Positions 17,206-27,271 of a DNA stretch of 64,000 nt are shown here, piece by piece. The notes beneath the pieces were generated by a model that was given only the letters and a program-made list of their open reading frames with translations, did no database searches and was not told where the DNA came from. The stretch lies in the NCBI RefSeq assembly GCF_008632455.1, contig NZ_CP043929.1, forward strand, positions 1,550,001 to 1,614,000, read 5' to 3'. The translations under genes were made by a program, and so were the position numbers. Numbering within the stretch: position 1 is the first letter of the stretch; each line of letters begins with the position of its first letter. This DNA comes from Methylomonas rhizoryzae (lineage in GTDB: Bacteria; Pseudomonadota; Gammaproteobacteria; Methylococcales; Methylomonadaceae).

Positions 17206-17982
17206 ATGAACAAAAGACTATTGCTTAGAATCGGTCTGGCAACCGTTTTGTCGTTGACGTTGACGGGTTGTCTGGAATGGCTGCACGCCTATCAAACCTA
17301 TTTGCAAATGGAGGAGTTCGACCGTTATTTCGCGGTGACTTCGGCAGACGACTTTACCGTGCATTTCAAGGATCCCAAATTATACAGCGACGATTTTGTC
17401 GCACTGGCGAAACTACAGGCAAGCAGCGAACAGAAAACCGTCGAGGGTAAGCGTTGGCGCTATTTGTTTAGAAAAATCGATCAGAACGACAGACTGGTTA
17501 AGCCGGAAATCAGTTTTTACTGCGAATTGGTGTTTAACCGCGAAGATAAGGTGGTCGAGTGGTCGTTTTCCAAGTTGTTTTTACAAATTGCACCGCCGGA
17601 GTTTTTAGAGGCTTCCTTCCGCTCCTTGGGCGGTGCGGAAATCAACGAAGGTAAAAAACAGTTGAAAGCCAAGGCCGAGCTGATCGATAAAGTGGCGGCG
17701 GATTTGCCGAAAAAATCGGCCGTGTTGGCGCAATTGGGTCAACCCTTGGAAATAGAGCAACAAGACGAACGGCAAATCTATGCCTACAAATTTCGGTTGG
17801 ACGCGCGCGATGTGGAAGAAGGCTACGAGGACAGAACGCTAAGCGAAGTGAGGCTGGCTTTTGATAACAAGAGCGACGAGCTGGTCAAGATGTCCGGTCG
17901 GTTTGCCGGTCTGAAAATATCCATCAACTATCGGGATTTACAAGAGGATGAGGATAAACAAGTCGCCTTGGCTGCTCACTGA
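17206..17982 (+). CDS. Putative lipoprotein of unknown function
   Basis: The product is about 258 residues. The start chosen is the ATG at 17206, with GAGG just upstream; the ATG at 17176 lacks a site. The N-terminus MNKRLLLRIGLATVLSLTLTGC is a lipoprotein signal with lipobox LTGC. The mature part is rich in charged residues and contains aromatic-acidic segments (WRYLFRKIDQNDRLVKPE). I do not recognise a domain. It follows hslO by seven bases and may be co-transcribed. Confidence 0.7.
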   Translation: MNKRLLLRIGLATVLSLTLTGCLEWLHAYQTYLQMEEFDRYFAVTSADDFTVHFKDPKLYSDDFVALAKLQASSEQKTVEGKRWRYLFRKIDQNDRLVKPEISFYCELVFNREDKVVEWSFSKLFLQIAPPEFLEASFRSLGGAEINEGKKQLKAKAELIDKVAADLPKKSAVLAQLGQPLEIEQQDERQIYAYKFRLDARDVEEGYEDRTLSEVRLAFDNKSDELVKMSGRFAGLKISINYRDLQEDEDKQVALAAH

Positions 17983-17992
17983 GGAACTCCCC

Positions 17993-18112
17993 ATGCTTTC
18001 GAAATTGAAAGACTGCCTTTTAGAGGTTGTCGGTTCGGGTCGCTATCGCGACGGCTTCATCTTCGCTACCAAAACCATCCTTGGTTTGTCGCCCCGGCTG
18101 CGGGCTTGTTAG
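17993..18112 (+). CDS. Possible 39-residue small ORF (weak)
   Basis: An ATG with GAGGAAC upstream opens 39 codons that end at a TAG just over the malQ stop. The peptide (MLSKLKDCLLEVVGSGRYRD and on) shows no motif. The segment 18039-18054 inside it is a 16-base sequence that recurs at 35930-35945, so this stretch may be a dispersed repeat rather than a gene. Confidence 0.2.
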   Translation: MLSKLKDCLLEVVGSGRYRDGFIFATKTILGLSPRLRAC

Positions 18113-19587
18113 GCTCTGCGGCCGAACATGGATAAAAAATGCGCGAATCGGCCGGCTTTTTCTTCCGTTAATTGCTGCCAGTTGAATCGCCAATGCCAGT
18201 TGCCTTCGGTAGTGCCGGGGGTGTTCATTCTGTCTGAGGAGCCCAGCAGCAATATGTCCTGCAAGGGGATGACCGCCAAATTAGCCACGGATGCCAGTAC
18301 CGCATGCATCAAGGCCCACGGCATGGGCAGGCTGGACCAGCCCAAATAGTCGTAAATACGCTGCTTGTCCCCGTCGTTTAGGTTTTCGAACCAGCCAAGT
18401 GTGGTGTCGTTGTCGTGGGTGCCGGTGTAGGCCACGCAGTTATGGCTAAAATTCATGGGTAAATAGGGATTGTGCGGGTTGCCGTCGAATGCGAACTGCA
18501 AAATTTTCATCCCCGGTAACCCGAACTGATCTCTTAGCGCTTCCACCTCTTCGGTAATGATGCCTAAGTCTTCCGCCACCAAGGCCAAGGCTGGAAACTC
18601 CCGGGCGATGGCTGTCAGCAACTCGTCGCCGGGCGCTTTAACCCAATGTCCGTTAATGGCGGTTTCTTCGCCGGCCGGTATTTCCCAGGCCGCCTCCAAG
18701 CCGCGGAAATGGTCTATGCGCAAGATGTCGAATAATTCGTTTTGGCTTTCGATGCGTTGCAACCACCAGCGGTAGCCGGTTTGGCGCAAATAATCCCAGT
18801 TGTAGTGCGGGTTGCCCCAGCGCTGTCCTAGCTCGGAAAAATAATCCGGCGGTACCCCGGCTACCGTTTCCATTTCCCCGGATTTGTTTAACTTGAAAAC
18901 CTCTCGGTTCGCCCAAACGTCGGCGCTGTCGTAAGACACGAAAATGGGAATGTCGCCGAACAGTAAAATGCCTTTGTCCCGGGCATAGTCTTTCAATTCG
19001 TGCCACTGCTTGAAAAACAGATATTGTTCGAACTTGATGCCCTCGATTACCGCGCTCAACAATTTGCGTGACTCCTTCAAGGCTTGCGGATGCCGGTTTT
19101 TCAGGGCATCCGGCCATTCGAACCAGCATTTGTGACCGAATACGTTGCGTAAGGCGATGAACAACGCAAAATCGTCCAGCCAATACGCCTTATCCCGGCA
19201 AAATTGCTCGAAGTCTAACTTGTCGGTTTTGCCGGCCGCTTTGCCGAATTGCTGAAAAGCTTTGCCGATTACGCAGCTTTTCCAATAGAGTTGCCCGCTG
19301 TGGCAGTCGGCGGATTTTTCCGCCGGCGGCATCCAGCCTTTGCGATCCAGCCAGTCCAGATTGATCAAGGCCGGGTTGCCGGCATGGGCCGACAAACATT
19401 GATAGGGCGAGCCGTCGCCGTGCGGCATGCCTAACGGCAATGTTTGCCAAACGCTGGCGCCGACGTCGTGCAGGAAATTGACAAAGTTAAATGCCTCTTG
19501 CCCTAATTCACCGTTTTCATTCGGCCCGGGTAACGAGCTGATATGCAATAAAACTCCGGCACGGCGTTGTTGTAAGAGAGCACTCAT
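18109..19587 (-). CDS. malQ: 4-alpha-glucanotransferase (amylomaltase)
   Basis: The product is 492 residues of glycoside hydrolase family 77. Family motifs are present: the opening RRAGVLLHISSLPGP, FGDIPIFVSYDSADVWAN, ILRIDHFRGLEAAWEIP (the nucleophile Asp), LVAEDLGII (the acid/base Glu) and YTGTHDNDTT. It transfers maltooligosaccharide segments between glucans. It lies 14 bases after the GH57 gene and is likely the last gene of glgC-GH57-malQ, so it probably remodels or breaks down glycogen. Confidence 0.95.
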   Translation of the reverse strand: MSALLQQRRAGVLLHISSLPGPNENGELGQEAFNFVNFLHDVGASVWQTLPLGMPHGDGSPYQCLSAHAGNPALINLDWLDRKGWMPPAEKSADCHSGQLYWKSCVIGKAFQQFGKAAGKTDKLDFEQFCRDKAYWLDDFALFIALRNVFGHKCWFEWPDALKNRHPQALKESRKLLSAVIEGIKFEQYLFFKQWHELKDYARDKGILLFGDIPIFVSYDSADVWANREVFKLNKSGEMETVAGVPPDYFSELGQRWGNPHYNWDYLRQTGYRWWLQRIESQNELFDILRIDHFRGLEAAWEIPAGEETAINGHWVKAPGDELLTAIAREFPALALVAEDLGIITEEVEALRDQFGLPGMKILQFAFDGNPHNPYLPMNFSHNCVAYTGTHDNDTTLGWFENLNDGDKQRIYDYLGWSSLPMPWALMHAVLASVANLAVIPLQDILLLGSSDRMNTPGTTEGNWHWRFNWQQLTEEKAGRFAHFLSMFGRRA

Positions 19588-19601
19588 AGAATCCTATAAA
19601 G

Positions 19602-21287
19602 TCAATATTGATTACTGCGCCGCATGGCTCCGCCCAGCGCGGGTTCGCCGGAACCTCGGGTGAAGGACAGCGCAAGGTAGGGTGGCGGCTCTTCGCCGAG
19701 CAGGCGGTACAAGTTGGTTAAATTCAAGCGGTATTGGCGTTCGAAATCGCTGACGGCTTCGCCCGGGTTATAGTCGCCGAACCACCAAAACCAATCGGAG
19801 CCTTCGCAGACGGCCAGTTGTTTTTCCGCCAGCATTAAACGATGCTGATCCAAACGGTTTTCGGCAACGGCTTGGTCGAACGCGTGTTTGACGTCGCCCA
19901 GCATGTCCCAGCCGCAATTTTTATCCGCATCGCCTATCCAGGTGGAAAACGTACCGTAGACCCAGCTGCCGGCGATCAATCGGGATAAGGGTAAAACGCA
20001 AACGTTCTGATTCAAGCATTCCGAAAACGTGGTAAGCATGATGCGCGGGTGTTCGCTAAGACGCCGATACAGCGCGCTAAGAAAATGATACCCGTTTTCC
20101 GGAAAATATTCCCAGGCATTCTCGCCGTCCATTACGATGGAGACTACCGCTTCCCGTTCGGCATAGTCGGCAATGTTTTCCAGATGCTGAATCAAGTCGG
20201 TTACCGCGTCGTCGGCGTGCCATTTCGAATATTCGAAGCCGATTAAATCGGACAAGCCGTCGTCGCGGAAAAAACAGGCGACATTGGTATCGGCAAGCCG
20301 GAACGGATGATGGATGCCGGGCGAAAGGTTGCCCGTGGCATTCAGGCTGTTGCGGAGTACGTTGCCGCCGCTGGCGGTCCATTTAAATCCGCATTCGTCC
20401 AACAATTTCAAGGTTGCTTGGCTGAGGCCGCCTTCCGAGGGCCAGCAGCCCGTCGGTTCGATACCGAAAAAATGCCGGAAGGTTTCAATGCCTTTGCGCA
20501 AGTGCCATTTCACCCGCTCGTCTCCTCCGGGGTAATGGTGCAGTTTGGGCATGGCAATAGGCGCCATCGCTTCGTGCGCACTGTTCAAGTCCAGCAGCAA
20601 GGGCATGATGGGGTGGGCGTAGGGGCTTACCGATAGCTCGATGCGGCCTTTACGGGCCAGCGCTTTGTAGCGGTATAGGATGCCGGAAAGCAAGTCGCGG
20701 ATGATTTCCAATACTTCGATGCGATCGTGCATCGAGAATCCGCCGCCTTTCGCAAGCAAACGCTGCACGCGAGCATCGGTCAGTTTTACGCTTTCACCCA
20801 TCCAGACCAAGTGGTACCAAACCAACAAGTCGGAGAAAAATTGGGCGTTGAGGTAGTTGACCGCGTCCTGGTGGCTTTGGATCCATTCCGATATTTCGGT
20901 GAGTTTGCGAAAGGCCGGATAGCGGTTGATTTGCCGGTCGCGATTGGCTTTTAAGCAATCGTGCAGCAAGCCCAGCCGGCGCTCCGCATCGGCCGAAACG
21001 CTGGGCTCCACCAAGGCCGCCAGCAAGGGGTCGTTGATTTTGATCCCGTCGTACAAATAGGCGTTGACCTGATTGGAATAGTCTTCGATTTGTTCCAATA
21101 AGATGGGCGCGAAATTGACGACCGCTTTGGCTCCGGGTACGGCTTCCAGGTGAAAAGCCATGTCGGCATAGTCTTTAATGACGTGCAAATACGTCCAAGG
21201 CAGTTTGAATTCGCCGCTGTGGCAGTCCCGGTATTCGGGCTGGTGCATGTGCCAGCACAGCACCAGCTTGATGGGCTTATCTGACAT
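19602..21287 (-). CDS. GH57-family glucan-acting enzyme (alpha-amylase/branching type)
   Basis: The product is 561 residues. GH57 motifs are visible: CWHMHQPEYRD at the start, GCWPSEGGLS (the nucleophile Glu of motif 3) and VSIVMDGENAWEYF (the acid/base Asp of motif 4). Members include amylases, branching enzymes and amylopullulanases. Its start overlaps the glgC stop by 11 bases, and it is flanked by glgC and malQ, so it acts in glycogen metabolism. Since a GH13 branching enzyme (GlgB) is encoded on the other side, this protein is more likely a degrading or transferring enzyme, but the exact activity cannot be read from sequence. Confidence 0.88.
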   Translation of the reverse strand: MSDKPIKLVLCWHMHQPEYRDCHSGEFKLPWTYLHVIKDYADMAFHLEAVPGAKAVVNFAPILLEQIEDYSNQVNAYLYDGIKINDPLLAALVEPSVSADAERRLGLLHDCLKANRDRQINRYPAFRKLTEISEWIQSHQDAVNYLNAQFFSDLLVWYHLVWMGESVKLTDARVQRLLAKGGGFSMHDRIEVLEIIRDLLSGILYRYKALARKGRIELSVSPYAHPIMPLLLDLNSAHEAMAPIAMPKLHHYPGGDERVKWHLRKGIETFRHFFGIEPTGCWPSEGGLSQATLKLLDECGFKWTASGGNVLRNSLNATGNLSPGIHHPFRLADTNVACFFRDDGLSDLIGFEYSKWHADDAVTDLIQHLENIADYAEREAVVSIVMDGENAWEYFPENGYHFLSALYRRLSEHPRIMLTTFSECLNQNVCVLPLSRLIAGSWVYGTFSTWIGDADKNCGWDMLGDVKHAFDQAVAENRLDQHRLMLAEKQLAVCEGSDWFWWFGDYNPGEAVSDFERQYRLNLTNLYRLLGEEPPPYLALSFTRGSGEPALGGAMRRSNQY

Positions 21288-22557
21288 AGTGCCGTCTTTG
21301 GCCCAGCATTTCGCTGGTTACCAAGACGACTCCGCCCTCGCTGACGTAAAAGCGTTTTTCGTCTTCGGCCCTGTCTTCCCCGATGACGGTGCCTTCCGGT
21401 ATTTGGCATGCCTTCTCGATAATGGCCTTCTTGATCCGGCAATGGCGGCCGATGTTGACCTCCGGCAGTACCACCGAATCTTCGACCGTACAGTAAGAAT
21501 TGACCCTGACGGAGGAGAACAACAAGGAATGGCGCACGGTCGAGCCGGAGATGACGCAGCCGCCGGATACCATGGAGTCGATGGCTTGGCCGCGGCGGTC
21601 GTCGTCGTCGAATACGAATTTGGCCGGCGGGGTTTGGGCTTGGTAAGTCCAAATCGGCCAGGTATTGTCGTAAAGGTTCAAATCCGGTTTTACCCCGATC
21701 AGCTCCATGTTGGCCGCCCAATAAGCGTCTATGGTGCCCACGTCGCGCCAGTAGGCCTGCTGGCCGCTTTGCAGATCCAGGAAGGGGTAGGCGTTGACCC
21801 GGTATTTGTGGATCACCGACGGAATGATGTCTTTGCCGAAATCGCGGCTGGAGCTTTTGGTGTCCGCGTCTTTGATCAATTGCTCGAATAGAAAGGCGGC
21901 GTTGAATACGTAGATACCCATGGAGGCCAGCGCGGTGTCCTCGCGGCCGGGCATGATGGGCGGATTTTCCGGCTTTTCCACGAAAGCCCGTACCCGGCGG
22001 TTGTCGTCGACGTCCATTACCCCGAAAGCTTTGGCGTCTTCCAGCGGGACTTCGATACAACCTATGGTCAAATCGGCTTGGTTGGCGACGTGGTCGGCCA
22101 ACATCGCCGAATAATCCATTTTATAAATGTGATCGCCGGCCAGCACCAGGACGAATTCCGGATTGCGGGCGCGGAGGATGTCTATGTTTTGATAGACCGC
22201 ATCGGCGGTGCCCTGGTACCAAGAGTGTTCGTCGTGGCGCTGTTGGGCCGGCATCAAGTCCACGTATTCGTCGAATTCGCCGCGTAAAAACCCCCAACCC
22301 AACTGAATGTGGCGGATTAAAGAGTCCGCTTTATATTGGGTCAATATGCCGATTTTGCGGATGTCGGAATTGATGCAATTGGACAACGGAAAATCGATAA
22401 TCCGGAATTTGCCGCCAAACGGAACGGCCGGTTTAGCCCGCCAATCGGTCATATCTTTTAGGCGGGAACCGCGGCCACCCGCCAAAATTAACGCTATGGT
22501 GTTGCGGGTCAGTTCGTTGATGCGTCTCGTAGAGGCATTGTTGATGACGACAGACAT
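21277..22557 (-). CDS. glgC: Glucose-1-phosphate adenylyltransferase
   Basis: The product is 426 residues from the ATG at 22557, which has GGAGAAGGA close upstream; a TTG five codons earlier lies inside that site. It makes ADP-glucose, the donor for glycogen. Motifs: LILAGGRGSRLKDMTDWRAKPAVPFGGKFRIIDF (read in parts: the nucleotide loop and the substrate lysine) and the C-terminal beta-helix with SGSTVRHSLLFSSVRVNS. It heads the glgC-GH57-malQ unit, divergent from glgB. Confidence 0.96.
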   Translation of the reverse strand: MSVVINNASTRRINELTRNTIALILAGGRGSRLKDMTDWRAKPAVPFGGKFRIIDFPLSNCINSDIRKIGILTQYKADSLIRHIQLGWGFLRGEFDEYVDLMPAQQRHDEHSWYQGTADAVYQNIDILRARNPEFVLVLAGDHIYKMDYSAMLADHVANQADLTIGCIEVPLEDAKAFGVMDVDDNRRVRAFVEKPENPPIMPGREDTALASMGIYVFNAAFLFEQLIKDADTKSSSRDFGKDIIPSVIHKYRVNAYPFLDLQSGQQAYWRDVGTIDAYWAANMELIGVKPDLNLYDNTWPIWTYQAQTPPAKFVFDDDDRRGQAIDSMVSGGCVISGSTVRHSLLFSSVRVNSYCTVEDSVVLPEVNIGRHCRIKKAIIEKACQIPEGTVIGEDRAEDEKRFYVSEGGVVLVTSEMLGQRRHYVR

Positions 22558-22772
22558 AGTATCCTTCTCCAATTATGAACGGCTGCTCCGAATGTCCTAA
22601 AGCCGCGCAGCTTCGGAGGCCGGGTTTTCTACTTCTACTTGCCGCGCCGCGCCATTATCGTTACTCTTCGCACAAAAGTAAAAAATCCATCGATGCAAAT
22701 GTCGCAATTCCTCCAGACATTACCGCTTCCTGTTTCTTAACAATTAAAAAATCACACCCGAGGCCCTGCAGA

Positions 22773-24962
22773 ATGAACAAGGCAAGCACTAAACCCACGC
22801 TTGATGCCAACATCATTAGACTTATCGAAGCGAGGCACCACGATCCCTTTTCCATTCTCGGCAGACACAGCGTCGGCGATAAATCCATCATCAGAGCTTA
22901 TTTACCATACGCCGAAACCGTGTGTATAGGCTCGTTCAAAGGCCCCGCCATGCGCCGCATCAGCGGTACGGATGTGTTCGAATACTATCCGAGTGCGAGC
23001 GATCAGATTCCGGATCACTATAGTTTATGCTGGAGCGACAAAGACGGTTTCGAACGGTCGCACGTCGACCCTTACAGCTTTTTGCCGGTATTGTCGGAAT
23101 TCGACCGGCATTTGTTCGGACAAGGCAAACACTGGCACATCTACCAAAAGCTAGGTGCGCACCTGATGACGGTGGACGGCGTGGCGGGGGTGTATTTCGG
23201 GGTATGGGCGCCGAATGCCGAGCGGGTCAGTGTAATCGGCGATTTCAATCGCTGGGACGGCCGTTGTCATCCGATGCGCAATCTGGGCGGATGCGGGATT
23301 TGGGAATTGTTCGTGCCCGGCCTGGACGTCGGTTGCTTGTATAAATTCGAAATCCGCAACAACCATAGCGGGCAAATTTTGGTTAAAACCGATCCTTACG
23401 GTCAGCAATTCGAATTTCGGCCGCAAACCGCCGCACTCGTGGTGGCGGAAAACGCGTATCAATGGCAGGACGACGACTGGATGGAGCAGCGGCCTAAACA
23501 CGACTGGCTGCACAAGCCGATGTCGGTTTACGAAGTGCACTTGGGTTCCTGGCAACGCGATTCGCGCGGCAACTTCATGAATTACCGCGAGCTGGCGGAA
23601 AAATTGGTCGAATACGTGGTGTACATGGGCTTCACCCATATCGAGCTGTTGCCGATTACCGAGCATCCGTTGGACATTTCCTGGGGGTATCAAACCACCG
23701 GCTATTTCGCCCCGACCAGCCGGTTCGGCACGCCGGACGATTTCCGTTACTTTGTCGATTATTGCCACCAAAACGGCATCGGCGTATTGCTGGATTGGGT
23801 GCCGGCGCACTTTCCGAAAGACAGTTTCGCCTTGGCCCGTTTCGACGGCACTCCGCTGTACGAACACGAAGATCCGCGTAAAGGCGAGCATCGCGATTGG
23901 GGCACGCTGATATACAACTACAGCCGCAACGAGGTGAAAAACTTTTTGCTGTCCAGCGCGTTTTTCTGGTTGGAGGAGTACCACATAGACGGATTGCGGG
24001 TGGACGCGGTGGCATCCATGTTGTACCTGGATTATTCTCGGGAAGCCGGCGACTGGATACCGAATATGTACGGCGGCAACGAAAATCTGGAGGCGATCGA
24101 TTTTCTGCGCCACATGAACGCGGTTACCCATGAGCAACATCCCGGCACCGTGATCATGGCCGAGGAGTCCACCTCCTGGCCGCAAGTGACCCGGCCGACC
24201 TGGACCGGCGGCTTGGGCTTCTCCATGAAATGGAACATGGGCTGGATGCACGACATCCTGGAATATATGAAACAGGAGCCCGTCCACCGTTCTTACCACC
24301 ACGATCAGCTGACCTTCGGTTTGCTCTACGCCTTTAGTGAAAACTTCATCTTGCCGTTTTCGCACGACGAGGTGGTGCACGGCAAGCAATCGATGCTGAA
24401 CAAAATGCCGGGGGACGAATGGCAGCGCTTTGCCAATTTGCGCTTGTTGTACACGTTTATGTATGCCTATCCCGGCAAAAAATTGCTGTTCATGGGGTGC
24501 GAATTCGGTCAAGGTACCGAGTGGAGCGCCTCGCGGGTGCTCGATTGGTACGTGCTGGATTACGCCCACCACCGCGGTTTGCAGGCGCTGGTCAAAGATC
24601 TGAATACCCTGTACCGCGAACATACGGCGTTGCATCATTTCGATTTCGATCACCACGGTTTTGAATGGGTGGATTGCCACGATTATCAACAATCCATCAT
24701 CAGCTTCCGGCGTAAATCCGCCGATGAGGAAATGATCGTCATCTTGAATTTTACCCCCGTACCACGCTATCACTATCGAATAGGCGTGCCGCGGCCGGGC
24801 GTGTATCGGGAGATTTTCAATTCGGATTCGGAATATTACGACGGCAGCAACGTCGGTAACGGCAGCGTCCATTCCGAACCGCAGCCCTGGATGAATTTGG
24901 ACCATTCGATCAACGTCACCTTACCGCCCTTGGCCGCCATCGTTTTACAACATCAAGCATAA
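22773..24962 (+). CDS. glgB: 1,4-alpha-glucan branching enzyme
   Basis: The product is 729 residues from the ATG at 22773, matching the usual GlgB length; the frame is open upstream to 22575 but that part lacks family similarity. It introduces alpha-1,6 branches. The N-terminal carbohydrate module is followed by a GH13 domain with DGLRVDAVASMLY (nucleophile Asp), VIMAEESTSWP (acid/base Glu) and LPFSHDEVVHGK. The 215 bases shared with divergent glgC hold the promoters for both directions. It is followed by glgA after four bases. Confidence 0.96.
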   Translation: MNKASTKPTLDANIIRLIEARHHDPFSILGRHSVGDKSIIRAYLPYAETVCIGSFKGPAMRRISGTDVFEYYPSASDQIPDHYSLCWSDKDGFERSHVDPYSFLPVLSEFDRHLFGQGKHWHIYQKLGAHLMTVDGVAGVYFGVWAPNAERVSVIGDFNRWDGRCHPMRNLGGCGIWELFVPGLDVGCLYKFEIRNNHSGQILVKTDPYGQQFEFRPQTAALVVAENAYQWQDDDWMEQRPKHDWLHKPMSVYEVHLGSWQRDSRGNFMNYRELAEKLVEYVVYMGFTHIELLPITEHPLDISWGYQTTGYFAPTSRFGTPDDFRYFVDYCHQNGIGVLLDWVPAHFPKDSFALARFDGTPLYEHEDPRKGEHRDWGTLIYNYSRNEVKNFLLSSAFFWLEEYHIDGLRVDAVASMLYLDYSREAGDWIPNMYGGNENLEAIDFLRHMNAVTHEQHPGTVIMAEESTSWPQVTRPTWTGGLGFSMKWNMGWMHDILEYMKQEPVHRSYHHDQLTFGLLYAFSENFILPFSHDEVVHGKQSMLNKMPGDEWQRFANLRLLYTFMYAYPGKKLLFMGCEFGQGTEWSASRVLDWYVLDYAHHRGLQALVKDLNTLYREHTALHHFDFDHHGFEWVDCHDYQQSIISFRRKSADEEMIVILNFTPVPRYHYRIGVPRPGVYREIFNSDSEYYDGSNVGNGSVHSEPQPWMNLDHSINVTLPPLAAIVLQHQA

Positions 24963-24966
24963 GGAC

Positions 24967-26400
24967 ATGAAAAAAATTCTATTCGCGAGCAGCGAAACCC
25001 ATCCTTTGATCAAAACCGGCGGCTTGGCGGACGTGGCCGGTAGTTTGCCGCTGGCCTTAACCGGCCTGGGCCAGGACGTGCGGGTTATCATGCCGCATTA
25101 CCAGGCGATAAAAAATTGCGAGCCGGGCCGCTACCTGTGCACGGTACGAGTCAATAATTGCGACGTCAATTTGCTGGAAACCCGTTTGCCGGATAGCGAC
25201 GTGATCGTCTGGTTGGTGGATTATCCGCCGTTTTTCGGTGCGCCCGGCAACCCTTACACCGACGAAAACGGCAATCCGTGGCCTGACATCGGCGATCGCT
25301 TCGCGTTGTTTTGCCGCATCGTCGCGGAAGTCGCGATGGATAGGGCTTACCTGAACTGGAAGCCCGACGTGGTGCACTGCAACGACTGGCAAACCGGTCT
25401 GGTGCCGGCTTTGCTGTCTTTGGAACACTACCGGCCGGCAACGGTATTTACCATCCACAATATGGCTTATCAGGGCGTGTTTCCGGGCAGCGCCTTTGCC
25501 GCGCTGAATTTGCCGGGTCAGCTGTGGCATCCGGACGGTTTGGAATACCACGGCATGCTGTCGTTCATCAAAGGCGGCTTGAGCTATTCCGACAGGATTA
25601 CCACGGTGAGTCCGACTTATGCCCAGGAAATCCAGACGCCGGAATTCGGGTACGGGCTGGAAGGATTGCTGGCCCATCGCCAGCATCAGTTGTCCGGCAT
25701 CATTAACGGCATAGACACGGCGGTCTGGAATCCGGAAACCGACACGCAAATCGCGCAAACTTACAGCGTAAAGAACTTGACCGGCAAACTCAAGAATAAA
25801 ACCGCTTTGCAGGAACGCTTGGGCTTACCGGTTTGGTCCGACTTGCCGCTATTCGGCTTGATAGGCCGCTTGGTCGAACAAAAAGGCATCGATTTGGTGC
25901 TGAGTTGTTTGAAAGAAATGACCAGCTTGCCGTTGCAGTTCGTGTTGTTGGGCAGCGGCGACAAAAGCATACAGGTGCGCTTGCAGGATTTTGCCCGTTT
26001 GTATCCGAATAAGGTCTCGGTGAACATCGGTTACGACGAAACCTTGGCTCACCAAATCGAAGCCGGCGCCGACGTGTTTTTAATGCCGTCGCGCTTCGAG
26101 CCGTGCGGCTTGAACCAGATGTACAGCCAGCGTTACGGCACCTTGCCCATCGTGCGCAAAACCGGCGGTTTGGCGGACACGGTCGTAGATACCTTGCCTA
26201 CCACCCTGGCGGATAATACCGCCACGGGGTTTGCGTTTGCCGAGGCGACGCCCGGCGCGTTGATGGAAACCATCAAACGCAGTTTATTGCTGCATACCAA
26301 TAAATCCTTGTGGCACAAGCTGCAACGCAACGCGATGACCCAGGATTTTTCGTGGGAAAACAGCGCCAACCACTACTTGGCGCTCTATCAAGGCATCTAG
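24967..26400 (+). CDS. glgA: Glycogen synthase (ADP-glucose dependent)
   Basis: The product is 477 residues of GT5, the normal GlgA size. The ADP-glucose-binding KTGGLADVAGSLP lies near the N-terminus and the matching C-terminal KTGGLADTVVD lies near residue 395. MPSRFEPCGLNQMYSQRYG, the conserved acceptor/donor loop, is present. It elongates alpha-1,4 chains. It starts four bases after glgB, so the two are one transcription unit. Confidence 0.96.
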   Translation: MKKILFASSETHPLIKTGGLADVAGSLPLALTGLGQDVRVIMPHYQAIKNCEPGRYLCTVRVNNCDVNLLETRLPDSDVIVWLVDYPPFFGAPGNPYTDENGNPWPDIGDRFALFCRIVAEVAMDRAYLNWKPDVVHCNDWQTGLVPALLSLEHYRPATVFTIHNMAYQGVFPGSAFAALNLPGQLWHPDGLEYHGMLSFIKGGLSYSDRITTVSPTYAQEIQTPEFGYGLEGLLAHRQHQLSGIINGIDTAVWNPETDTQIAQTYSVKNLTGKLKNKTALQERLGLPVWSDLPLFGLIGRLVEQKGIDLVLSCLKEMTSLPLQFVLLGSGDKSIQVRLQDFARLYPNKVSVNIGYDETLAHQIEAGADVFLMPSRFEPCGLNQMYSQRYGTLPIVRKTGGLADTVVDTLPTTLADNTATGFAFAEATPGALMETIKRSLLLHTNKSLWHKLQRNAMTQDFSWENSANHYLALYQGI

Positions 26401-26403
26401 CCT

Positions 26404-27240
26404 ATGGTTACTGCCATGACGCGCGCGGCTTGTTTTCCTAAATCCCGGATGGTCGGCAACCGGGTTGGCCGGCTGCGGGGTTTACTGCTGGCCGCGTCGC
26501 TGATGTGTTTTTGGTCGAGTGCGGATGCCAATCGGATGGAAGTCGTCCAACTGCAGCATCGGCCCGCCGGCGAAATTCAAGCCGGATTAGCCCCGCTGCT
26601 CGAACCGGGGGAAGCGGTCAATGCCGCCGGCGGCAAGCAATTGCTGATCAACGCCGGTCCGCAGCGGCTGCAGCAAATTCGCCGCATCGTCAAAAAGCTG
26701 GATATTCCGTTGCGTAATTTGCGCATTACCGTGCTGCACAATAGTGTAAGCAGCGCGGATGAGTTGAATGCGGCTGCCGGTAGCCCAGCTCGCGGCATGC
26801 GTGGCATGAACGCCGATACCCGCGACTTGGGTGGCCAGCGCAACGAGCAACGCTTGCAAGTGGCGGAAGGTCGGGCGGCGCGTATTCAAAGCGAGCAATG
26901 GCGTTCAGGCAACAAGGTATCCGCATATGCCGGCGTTTACGGGGTAGAGAGCGGAACCACGGCGCAGTCGGCCGGTGCGGGTTTTACCATAGTGCCTTAC
27001 CTGCTGGCGGACGGCGACGTGCGTTTGGATCTGGCGCCTTGGTCGGCGCGCCTGTCGGCGAACGGTAGCGTCGATTTAAACGACATACAAACGTCGATTC
27101 GAACTAAACTGGGTCAGTGGATCGAATTAGCCGGCACCGGCGCCGATCGGCAAACTACTGCCACGGGTCCGGACGGATTCAATGACCGCAGCGGCAAGCA
27201 GCAGTGGCGCACGCTAGTCAAAGTCGATTTGCTCGATTGA
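26404..27240 (+). CDS. Exported protein with a short secretin-N-like domain
   Basis: The product is 278 residues with an N-terminal hydrophobic export segment (LRGLLLAASLMCFW). After it, MEVVQLQHRPAGEIQAGLAPLLEPGEAVNAAGGKQLLIN and LQQIRRIVKKLDIPLRNLRI resemble the N-type KH-like domain of secretins. The rest is Gly/Ala/Gln rich and ends in a beta-rich part (LVKVDLLD). It has no secretin pore domain. It starts four bases after glgA. Its tie to glycogen genes may be only positional; the family call is tentative. Confidence 0.55.
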   Translation: MVTAMTRAACFPKSRMVGNRVGRLRGLLLAASLMCFWSSADANRMEVVQLQHRPAGEIQAGLAPLLEPGEAVNAAGGKQLLINAGPQRLQQIRRIVKKLDIPLRNLRITVLHNSVSSADELNAAAGSPARGMRGMNADTRDLGGQRNEQRLQVAEGRAARIQSEQWRSGNKVSAYAGVYGVESGTTAQSAGAGFTIVPYLLADGDVRLDLAPWSARLSANGSVDLNDIQTSIRTKLGQWIELAGTGADRQTTATGPDGFNDRSGKQQWRTLVKVDLLD

Positions 27241-27271
27241 TCGCTCCGTTTCGCTCGAAAGGATTAAGCCG

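Noticed and set aside
23151..24905. A 584-codon frame on the minus strand opposite glgB.
   Set aside because: It is antisense to the well-supported glgB, has no family motif and reflects GC-rich codon use.
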